Made by a program: the position numbers and the translations under genes. Of a stretch of DNA of 5,448 nucleotides, positions 1-4,946 are shown piece by piece. Each line of letters begins with the position of its first letter. Position 1 is the stretch's first letter. This stretch comes from Burkholderiales bacterium (GTDB lineage: Bacteria; Pseudomonadota; Gammaproteobacteria; Burkholderiales; CAIKXV01): contig JAIENF010000502.1 in NCBI GenBank assembly GCA_019751575.1, positions 1 to 5,448 on the forward strand. Reading direction: 5' to 3'. The notes below the pieces were generated by a model. The model saw nothing but the letters and a program-made list of their open reading frames with translations. It ran no database searches and was not told the origin of the DNA.

Positions 1-13
1 GCTCTTCCGATCT
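1..13. other. Illumina adapter remnant (not genomic)
   Basis: The first 13 bases, GCTCTTCCGATCT, are identical to the 3' end of the standard Illumina paired-end/TruSeq adapter. Reading the ruvB frame backwards, codon 13-15 becomes TAG. With the adapter T removed, the remaining AG fits the end of a CAG (Gln) codon, which gives the QQGYL wording normal for RuvB. Genomic sequence therefore starts at about base 14. This is an untrimmed read end carried into the assembly and marks an artificial contig edge. Confidence 0.93.
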
Positions 14-135
14 AGCAGGGCTACCTGAAGCGCACGCCGCGCGGGCGGATCGCCACGCAGATCGCGTATCGCCATTTCGGACTGCCGCAGCCACGGCCCG
101 CCGCGTCCCCGGACCTGTTCGATGAGCCGTCCTGA
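14..135 (+). CDS. ruvB: Holliday junction branch migration helicase RuvB, C-terminal fragment
   Basis: Only the last 39 complete residues are present, read from base 16 to the TGA at 133-135. The stretch [11 protein letters not shown] followed by [12 protein letters not shown] is the typical end of RuvB, in the winged-helix domain III that contacts DNA. RuvB is the AAA+ ring motor that, with RuvA, drives branch migration of Holliday junctions in the cytoplasm. The ATPase domains lie off the window. After HFGLPQP there is a short Pro/Ala/Asp tail ending DEPS, somewhat longer than the E. coli end. The 5' side is cut by the contig edge and adapter, so this is a partial gene and not a pseudogene. 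Its last 14 bases overlap the start of ybgC, implying co-transcription. ruvB lying just upstream of ybgC-tol-pal is the arrangement known from Pseudomonas and many Betaproteobacteria. Confidence 0.9.
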
Positions 136-637
136 TCCTGCGCCTTCGCCGGTGGCCGACGGGGTCGCCTCGCGCCGCTACCGGCTCCCGGTACGTGTCT
201 ACTACCAGGACACCGACGCCGGCGGCGTGGTGTTCCATGCCGCCTACCTGAGCTTCTTCGAGCGGGCGCGCACCGAGTTGCTGCGCTCGATCGGCTTCGA
301 CATCGGGCGCCTGGCCGAGGAGGGCGTGCTGTTCGCGCTGCACCGCCTCGAGATGGAGTTCCTGAAGCCGGCGCGCCTCGACGACGCGCTGGAAGTCACG
401 GCTGCGGTCGGCCACCTCGGGCGCACGTCGGCCCGCTTCGTGCAGACGGTGGAATTGGCCGACGGCAGCGTCGCCACGCGCGCCTCGCTGTCTCTGGTGT
501 GCGTGTCTGCGGCGCGCTTCCGGCCGATGGGCATCCCGGAACCGCTGCGCGCGGCGCTCGAATCGTGGACACTTCCCGCGGGTGCCAGCGCTGCAGCCGG
601 CGCAGGGCCGCACAACGGATCGGGATCGACAGGATGA
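122..637 (+). CDS. ybgC: YbgC, tol-pal-associated acyl-CoA thioesterase
   Basis: A 171-residue hotdog-fold protein of the 4-hydroxybenzoyl-CoA thioesterase type. The family signature is at residues 27-43 ([17 protein letters not shown]), followed by [11 protein letters not shown]. By alignment with 4HBT thioesterases, Asp32 is the likely catalytic acid, and His39 is the conserved histidine of the YbgC group. YbgC hydrolyses acyl-CoA in the cytoplasm and has been linked to phospholipid metabolism; its exact role with Tol-Pal is unsettled. The ATG at 122 is preceded by GGA at 111-113, eight bases away, and lies inside the end of ruvB. The stop overlaps the tolQ start as ATGA (634-637), so translation is probably coupled. 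Family members are usually about 130-140 residues. The excess here is about 19 residues before the domain and a low-complexity Ala/Gly/Ser tail from about residue 148. A GTG at 152 is a possible later start. Confidence 0.93.
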   Translation: MSRPDPAPSPVADGVASRRYRLPVRVYYQDTDAGGVVFHAAYLSFFERARTELLRSIGFDIGRLAEEGVLFALHRLEMEFLKPARLDDALEVTAAVGHLGRTSARFVQTVELADGSVATRASLSLVCVSAARFRPMGIPEPLRAALESWTLPAGASAAAGAGPHNGSGSTG

Positions 638-1308
638 ACGTGACACAGGACATGTCGGTATGGGGGCTCGTGATGCAGGCGAGCCTGTTCGTGCAGCTGG
701 TGATGCTCGGGCTGCTGCTCGCCTCGCTGCTGTCGTGGTGGTACATCTTCCGGAAGGCGTTCGTGCTGCGCCAGGCAAAGGCCGACACCGAGGCCTTCGA
801 GAAGGATTTCTGGAGTGGCGGCGACCTGAACAGCCTCTACCAGGCGGCGGCCGCGTCCAAGCACCGCGTCGGGAGCCTGGAGCGCATCTTCGAGGCCGGC
901 TTCCGCGAGTTCAGCAAGGTCAAGCGTCCGCCGGGCTCGGACCTCAGCGCGGCGATCGATGGCACCCGGCGCGCGATGAGCGCGACCTACCAGCGCGAAA
1001 TGGACATGCTCGAGCAGAACCTCGCCTTCCTCGCCTCGGTCGGTTCGGTGGCGCCGTACATCGGCCTGCTGGGGACGGTATGGGGAATCATGCACGCGTT
1101 CATGGGCTTGTCCACCGTCGCGCAGGCAACGCTGGCGCTGGTCGCGCCGGGCATCGCCGAGGCGCTGATCGCGACGGCGATGGGCCTGTTCGCGGCGATC
1201 CCCGCCGTGCTCGCATACAACCGCTACAGCCACGACATCGACCGCCTCGCGGTGCGCTTCGAGAGCTTCATGGAAGAGTTCACCAACATCATGCAGCGGC
1301 AGGGCTGA
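634..1308 (+). CDS. tolQ: TolQ, inner-membrane proton channel subunit of Tol-Pal
   Basis: A 224-residue MotA/TolQ/ExbB-family membrane protein, close to the 230 residues of E. coli TolQ. Three hydrophobic segments fit the family topology: TM1 at about 14-38, then a large cytoplasmic loop (FEKDFWSGGDLNSLYQ at 55-70), TM2 at about 131-158 and TM3 at about 168-195. TM2 carries GLLGTVWGI and TM3 carries IAEALIATAMGLFAAIPAV. Thr148 and Thr181 match the channel-lining threonines E. coli Thr145 and Thr178. With TolR it conducts protons and energises TolA. The frame stays open upstream to 499, but ATG 634 is chosen because it gives a normal TolQ N-terminus ([10 protein letters not shown]), has GGGA at 622-625 eight bases upstream, and overlaps the ybgC stop as ATGA. 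The upstream in-frame residues are Arg/Cys-rich and unlike TolQ. Confidence 0.97.
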   Translation: MNVTQDMSVWGLVMQASLFVQLVMLGLLLASLLSWWYIFRKAFVLRQAKADTEAFEKDFWSGGDLNSLYQAAAASKHRVGSLERIFEAGFREFSKVKRPPGSDLSAAIDGTRRAMSATYQREMDMLEQNLAFLASVGSVAPYIGLLGTVWGIMHAFMGLSTVAQATLALVAPGIAEALIATAMGLFAAIPAVLAYNRYSHDIDRLAVRFESFMEEFTNIMQRQG

Positions 1309-1310
1309 AC

Positions 1311-1340
1311 ATGGCCTCCGCCGGGGACGCAGTGCGATGA
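1311..1340 (+). promoter_or_regulatory. Possible 9-codon leader ORF coupling tolQ to tolR
   Basis: Two bases after the tolQ stop lies an ATG (1311) with AGGG at 1301-1304, six bases upstream. It opens a frame encoding MASAGDAVR that ends in a TGA at 1338-1340, overlapping the tolR start as ATGA. A ribosome finishing this short frame would end exactly on the tolR ATG, so it could serve translational coupling. tolR also has its own GGGGA at 1323-1327, so the leader may be coincidental. Confidence 0.22.
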
Positions 1341-1768
1341 GCATCCCGATCCGCAAGCGGCGGCCGCGCCGCATGATGAACCAGATCAACGTCGTGCCCT
1401 ACCTCGACGTGATGCTGGTGCTGCTGGTGATCTTCATGGTCACCGCGCCACTGACCAACCCGGGGCAGATCGAACTGCCCTCGGTCGGGCAGTCGCTCAC
1501 CGCGCCCTCGCTGCCGATCGAGGTGACGATCAGGGCCGATCGCACGCTGGCGGTGCGGGACCGCTCGCGCGGCGGGCCCGAGCGTGAACTCTCTCGCGCC
1601 GAACTGGTCAAGTTCATCCAGGGCCTGCAGTCGACTTCGCCCGACCGCCCGGTGGTGATCGCCGCCGATAAGGCGGTGCGCTACGAAGCCGTGCTCGACG
1701 TGATGGACCTCCTGCAGCAGAACCAGGTCAAGCGGGTCGGCCTGCTGGCCAAGCCGCGCACACCCTAG
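1337..1768 (+). CDS. tolR: TolR, inner-membrane stator subunit of Tol-Pal
   Basis: A 143-residue ExbD/TolR-family protein, nearly the same length as E. coli TolR (142). A short basic cytoplasmic tail (RKRRPRRMMNQ) is followed by INVVPYLDVMLVLLVIFMV, the single transmembrane helix at about 20-38. Asp24 matches E. coli Asp23, the protonatable residue of the TolQR channel. The periplasmic part (about 40-143) ends with the family pattern VVIAADKAVRYEAVLDVMDL (106-125) and VKRVGLLAKP. TolR forms a dimer inside the TolQ ring and binds peptidoglycan through its periplasmic domain. The ATG at 1337 has GGGGA at 1323-1327, nine bases upstream, and gives the expected tail length. In E. coli, tolR translation has been reported to depend on translation of tolQ. 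The gap after tolQ is 28 bases and contains a possible leader frame. Confidence 0.97.
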   Translation: MSIPIRKRRPRRMMNQINVVPYLDVMLVLLVIFMVTAPLTNPGQIELPSVGQSLTAPSLPIEVTIRADRTLAVRDRSRGGPERELSRAELVKFIQGLQSTSPDRPVVIAADKAVRYEAVLDVMDLLQQNQVKRVGLLAKPRTP

Positions 1769-1778
1769 GCGCACTGCG

Positions 1779-1856
1779 ATGAGCTGCAGCCGCGGAACCC
1801 TACCTGCGTCGTGCAAGCGCTGCGCGGCCTGCGCGGGTCGCGCATGGCCGCGCTGA
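1779..1856 (+). other. Candidate 25-codon ORF overlapping the tolA start
   Basis: The ATG at 1779 is preceded by AGG at 1767-1769 (nine bases) and sits in a 15-base context, CGCACTGCGATGAGC, that matches the tolR start context at 1328-1342 in 14 of 15 positions. It encodes 25 residues with four cysteines in CxxCxxC-like spacing (residues 3, 12, 15 and 18) and stops at TGA 1854-1856, inside the tolA coding region. It may be a translated leader, a true tolA start broken by a one-base loss, or chance. No homology is recognised. Confidence 0.2.
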
Positions 1857-2710
1857 TCCGCGCCGCGGGCGGGCATCCGTTCCAGCGGGTGCGCGAAGAG
1901 CCGGGGGCGTTGCTCGCCGGGGCGCTCGCGTTGCTGGTGCACGTGGTCGCCGTGGTTGCGCTCACCTTTGGCTTCAGCATCCAGACCCAGCGAAACGAAC
2001 CGGTCTCCGCCGAACTGTGGGCGGCATTGCCACCGCCGCCCGCTGCCATCGCGAAGCCCGCCCCGAAGCCGGCCCCGGACCCGATCCCGCCCGACCCCGC
2101 GCCCAGGCCGGTGCCCAGGCCGCCGCCCGAGCCGAAGGAAGTGCCGGTGAAGGCGCCGCCGAAGGCCGACATCGAGTTGAAGGCGCGGGAGGCGGCCAGG
2201 GCGAAGCAGGCCGAGGAGGAGCGCCGCAAGCTCGAGGAGGCCAGGAAGCGCGAGGCCGAGAAATCGAAGGCCCAGGCCCAGGCCCAGGCAGATGCGAAGG
2301 CGCAGGCACAGGCCGACGCGAAGGCGCAGAAGGATGCGCTGGTGAAGCAGGCCGAAGCGGACCGCATGCGGCGCGAGCAGGAAGAACTCGGGCGCAAGGC
2401 GGCCGAAGCCGCGGCGAGCGCGCAGGCGAAGCTCCTTGCGTCGCACATCGACAAGATCCGCGGCAAGGTGCGCCGCTTCATCGTCGAACCGCCGGGTGTG
2501 TCTCCGAACGCGACCGCCGAATTCGACGTGGTGCTGATCCCGGGCGGCGACGTCCTGTCGGTGAAGCTGCGCAAGTCGAGCGGCAATGCGTTGTACGACG
2601 AAGCGGTCGAGCGCGCGATCCGGCGTGCCGAGCCGCTTCCGATCCCGCCCGAGCCGCAGCTGTTCCCGCAGTTCCGCACGTTGCTGCTGCAGTTCCGGCC
2701 GCAGGAATGA
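1844..2710 (+). CDS. tolA: TolA, inner-membrane-anchored energy-transducing protein of Tol-Pal
   Basis: 288 residues from ATG 1844. The three-domain TolA layout is plain: a cytoplasmic tail and one transmembrane helix at about 22-44; a periplasmic Pro-rich stretch (about 63-107) leading into an Ala/Lys/Glu/Gln coiled coil (about 108-198); and a C-terminal TonB-like domain (about 199-288) with FDVVLIPGGDVLSVKLRKSS and YDEAVERAIRRAEPLPIP. TolA carries the TolQR proton-driven force across the periplasm to TolB and Pal. It is shorter than E. coli TolA (421), mostly in the middle domain. In the membrane helix His33 matches the conserved His of the SHLS motif, but the Ser four places earlier is Ala29. 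The start is unsure. GTG 1811 in the same frame would add 11 residues, and neither has a strong ribosome site (GGG at 1835-1837 before 1844). ATG 1844 is preferred for its codon and its tail of normal length. An in-frame TAG at 1766 limits any extension. Confidence 0.92.
   Translation: MAALIRAAGGHPFQRVREEPGALLAGALALLVHVVAVVALTFGFSIQTQRNEPVSAELWAALPPPPAAIAKPAPKPAPDPIPPDPAPRPVPRPPPEPKEVPVKAPPKADIELKAREAARAKQAEEERRKLEEARKREAEKSKAQAQAQADAKAQAQADAKAQKDALVKQAEADRMRREQEELGRKAAEAAASAQAKLLASHIDKIRGKVRRFIVEPPGVSPNATAEFDVVLIPGGDVLSVKLRKSSGNALYDEAVERAIRRAEPLPIPPEPQLFPQFRTLLLQFRPQE
2279..2326 (+). repeat. Two 24-bp tandem units in the tolA coiled-coil region
   Basis: Units 2279-2302 and 2303-2326 match in 21 of 24 bases, and all three differences are silent. 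Each encodes the eight residues QAQADAKA. A run of three GCCCAG hexamers (2270-2287) overlaps the first unit. Such short in-frame repeats are the usual way the TolA middle domain changes length. Confidence 0.75.
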
Positions 2711-2889
2711 TGCAGACTCGCCGGGGTACGATCCTTGCGTCTCCGCCTCCAGGTGGAGCCCCTCGCGCCGGGCGGTGCAGGGCGGCCGGAAGGCCCGCGT
2801 GTCTTTTCGCCGCCCGTTCGACCCCTTGAGCCGCGACTGACCGTTCAATGCTTCCACTCACGCTAGACTTCCACCTCATGCAGATATCG
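2711..2889 (+). other. tolA-tolB gap with possible internal promoter and small hairpins
   Basis: This is the only long spacer in the cluster. It holds two short inverted repeats: CTCC-AGGT-GGAG (2747-2758) and GGCC-GGAA-GGCC (2784-2795, a GNRA-type loop). The second is followed only at some distance by TTTT (2804-2807), so neither is a convincing terminator. From about 2843 to 2905 the sequence is visibly richer in A/T than its surroundings. TAGACT (2864-2869) fits a -10 element, but no good -35 lies 16-18 bases upstream. In E. coli an internal promoter before tolB has been described, so a promoter here is plausible but unproven. Confidence 0.35.
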
Positions 2890-4248
2890 ATGGCCAAAAG
2901 ACCGGCGTCCGGCCCCGCTCCAGGGCGGACGCGCTTCCCCTCTTTCCCGGCCCGCACGCTGCCGTCTGTCCTCGGCATGCTGCTGGTGTCGCTGCTGATG
3001 GCTGCGCTGGTGGCGGGGCCTGCGCGCGCGCAGCTGAAGATCGAGATCACCGGCGCCGGCGCCAGCCAGTCGCCGATCGCCGTGGTGCCGTTCGCCGGCG
3101 AGGACCGGATCGCCCAGGCCCTGACGCCGGTGATCACCGCGAACCTGCAGCGCAGCGGCCTGTTCCGCATCATCGACGTGCAGGACATCCGGCCGATCCC
3201 GGTCCAGCCGGCCGACCTGCGCTACCCCGACTTCAGTTCACGCGGCGCCGACGCGGTGGTGATCGGATCGGCCAATCCCCTGCCCGATGGCCGGGTCGAG
3301 GTGCGTTTCCGGCTGATGGACGTGGCCAAGCAGGCGCAACTGGCCGGCTTCAGCTACACGGTCAGCCCGGCGCAACTGCGCCTGACGGCGCACCGGATCT
3401 CGGATGCGATCTACGAGCGGCTGACCGGCGACGTGGGGGTGTTCAGCACCAAGATCACCTACGTCGAGCGGCAGGGCAACCGTTTCGAACTGAAGATCGC
3501 CGATGCCGACGGCGCGAATGCACAGACGGTGCTGGCCTCGAGCGAGCCGATCATCTCGCCCAAGTGGTCTCCGGACGGGACCCGCCTTGCCTATGTTTCC
3601 TTCGAGCGCAAGAAGCCGATCATCTACGTGCAGTCGCTGACCAACGGGTCGCGCATCGTGCTGGCGAACTTCCGTGGCAGCAACAGCGCGCCGGCCTGGT
3701 CGCCCGACGGCAACAGGCTCGCGGTGGTGCTCACGCGCGACGGCCCGTCGCAGATCTACCTGATCGACGCAGACGGCTCGAACGTGCAGCGGATCACGAA
3801 GTCCAATGCGATCGACACCGAACCTGCGTTCACGCCTGACGGCCGTTTCATCCTGTTCACCTCCGACCGGGGCGGCAGCCCGCAGATCTATCGCGTACCG
3901 GCCACGGGCGGCGAACCCGAACGCCTCACGTTCGAGGGCACCTACAACGTATCTCCGCGGCCGAGCCCCGATGGACGAAGCTTCACTTTCGTCCAGCGCA
4001 GCGCCGGCCGGTTCAACGTGGCGATCCAGGATTTCGCGACCCGGCAGGTGCAGGTCCTGACCGACACCGCGGTCGACGAATCGCCCAGCTTCGCCCCGAA
4101 TGGCCGGATCATCCTCTACGCAACCGAGGTCAAGGGGCGTGGTATCTTGGCCGCCGTGTCCAGCGATGGACGGGTGCGCCAGCGGCTGTCCGCAGGCTCG
4201 AGCGACGTGCGCGAACCTGCCTGGGGTCCCCTCTTGAAGGCACAGTGA
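2890..4248 (+). CDS. tolB: TolB, periplasmic beta-propeller protein of Tol-Pal
   Basis: 452 residues from ATG 2890. A signal peptide with a long basic N-region ends in a hydrophobic core (VLGMLLVSLLMAALVAG) and GPARA before the mature start QLKIEITGAG, giving signal residues 1-47 and about 405 mature residues. The N-terminal domain (to about 185) begins with the IEITGAGASQSPIAVVPF pattern of TolB; in E. coli the extreme mature N-terminus contacts TolA. The rest is the propeller, marked by a repeat every 43-44 residues: SPKWSPDG 223, APAWSPDG 267, EPAFTPDG 311, SPRPSPDG 355, SPSFAPNG 398 and EPAWGP 442. TolB shuttles between Pal and TolA and frees Pal to move to the division site. In-frame ATGs at 2848 and 2878 would give 466 and 456 residues. 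None of the three has a clear Shine-Dalgarno site. 2890 is chosen because the preceding codons are A/T-richer and look like leader. The stop overlaps a GTG of the pal frame. Confidence 0.94.
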   Translation: MAKRPASGPAPGRTRFPSFPARTLPSVLGMLLVSLLMAALVAGPARAQLKIEITGAGASQSPIAVVPFAGEDRIAQALTPVITANLQRSGLFRIIDVQDIRPIPVQPADLRYPDFSSRGADAVVIGSANPLPDGRVEVRFRLMDVAKQAQLAGFSYTVSPAQLRLTAHRISDAIYERLTGDVGVFSTKITYVERQGNRFELKIADADGANAQTVLASSEPIISPKWSPDGTRLAYVSFERKKPIIYVQSLTNGSRIVLANFRGSNSAPAWSPDGNRLAVVLTRDGPSQIYLIDADGSNVQRITKSNAIDTEPAFTPDGRFILFTSDRGGSPQIYRVPATGGEPERLTFEGTYNVSPRPSPDGRSFTFVQRSAGRFNVAIQDFATRQVQVLTDTAVDESPSFAPNGRIILYATEVKGRGILAAVSSDGRVRQRLSAGSSDVREPAWGPLLKAQ

Positions 4249-4253
4249 AAGGA
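4249..4253 (+). promoter_or_regulatory. Ribosome binding site of pal
   Basis: AAGGA lies six bases before ATG 4260, inside the run GTGAAAGGAAACACG that follows the end of tolB. It is the best Shine-Dalgarno sequence in the window and decides the pal start in favour of 4260 over the in-frame GTG at 4245. A strong site suits Pal, an abundant lipoprotein in well-studied bacteria. Confidence 0.8.
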
Positions 4254-4259
4254 AACACG

Positions 4260-4946
4260 ATGACCGATCTGACGACGCATTCCGTGGTGGGTGGTCCCGC
4301 CAGCCCCGCCGTGTCGCGCGCCCCGCGCACACTGCATCGCGCCGCCTGGATCGGCGCGTTGTGCCTCGCCGCGCTGGCCGGGTGTTCCTCCACGCCCGGC
4401 GGTGAGCAGTCCGGCGTCCCGGTCGAGTCCCGCCCGATCGGCGAACCGGGCGTGGCCAAGAAGCCGGTCGTCGTCGATGCATTGCCGAAGGCCCCGGTCG
4501 GCCAGCCGCCGATCAGCGGCGCCCCGATCGCGACCGACCAGAGGCCGAGTGGACAGCTTCCCGGCGTGCTGCAGGATCCGAAGAGCCTGCTGTCCCGGCG
4601 CAGCGTCTACTTCGAATACGACAGCAACGTGGTGCGCGACGAGTTCCGTCCGATGATCCAGGCGCATGCGCGTTTCCTGCTCGACAACCCGAAGCTTCGC
4701 ATCACCATCCAGGGCAATACCGATGAGCGGGGCAGCCGCGAGTACAACCTGGCGCTCGGCCAGCGCCGCGCCGATGCGGTACGCCAGGTGATGTCCGTGC
4801 TCGGCGTCGCCGAACGGCAGATGGAACCGGTGAGCATCGGCGAAGAGCGTCCCCGGGCGACCGGCAGCACGGAGGCGGCGTTCGCGGAGAACCGGCGCGC
4901 CGACATCCTGTACGACGGCGAAGACAAGCCCCCGGTCGGCAAGTGA
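4260..4946 (+). CDS. pal: Pal, peptidoglycan-associated outer-membrane lipoprotein
   Basis: 228 residues with a lipoprotein signal: basic region around 20-27, hydrophobic IGALCLAALA, then lipobox LAGC with Cys42 as the lipidated residue. Ser at +2 favours outer-membrane sorting. A Pro-rich linker (about 45-105) leads to an OmpA-like domain (about 113-220): SVYFEYDSNVVRDEF, then ITIQGNTDERGSREYNLALG and RRADAV. Asp155 and Arg170 have the 15-residue spacing of the pair that holds diaminopimelate in OmpA-family proteins. Pal tethers the outer membrane to peptidoglycan and is the cargo moved by TolA and TolB. The N-terminal part before the hydrophobic core (about 27 residues) is longer than usual. 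GTG 4245, which overlaps the tolB stop, would add five residues but lacks its own ribosome site. The stop overlaps the cpoB GTG. Confidence 0.97.
   Translation: MTDLTTHSVVGGPASPAVSRAPRTLHRAAWIGALCLAALAGCSSTPGGEQSGVPVESRPIGEPGVAKKPVVVDALPKAPVGQPPISGAPIATDQRPSGQLPGVLQDPKSLLSRRSVYFEYDSNVVRDEFRPMIQAHARFLLDNPKLRITIQGNTDERGSREYNLALGQRRADAVRQVMSVLGVAERQMEPVSIGEERPRATGSTEAAFAENRRADILYDGEDKPPVGK

Noticed and set aside
499..633. N-terminal extension of TolQ upstream of ATG 634
   Set aside because: The 45 extra residues are Arg/Cys-rich, unlike any TolQ N-terminus, and lie within ybgC read in another frame. ATG 634 has a ribosome site and the ATGA overlap.
244..1389. 381-residue open frame on the - strand opposite ybgC and tolQ
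   Set aside because: It spans two well-supported genes and their junction, is rich in Arg, Ala and His, and matches no recognised family.
2784..2807. Rho-independent terminator after tolA
   Set aside because: The stem is only four base pairs and the T run is short and separated from it by eight bases.
1289..2857. 522-residue open frame on the - strand opposite tolR and tolA
   Set aside because: High-GC antisense shadow. It is full of Arg, Leu and His low-complexity runs and no domain can be seen, while the + strand carries clear tolR and tolA.
3020..3033. 14-bp palindrome of alternating CG (CTGCGCGCGCGCAG) in tolB
   Set aside because: It encodes the signal-peptide end (Ala-Arg-Ala-Gln) with normal high-GC codons, so chance explains it. 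A role as a binding site or Z-DNA is not supported.
3238..4482. 414-residue open frame on the - strand opposite tolB and the start of pal
   Set aside because: Antisense shadow of strongly coding + strand sequence; its composition is typical of such shadows.
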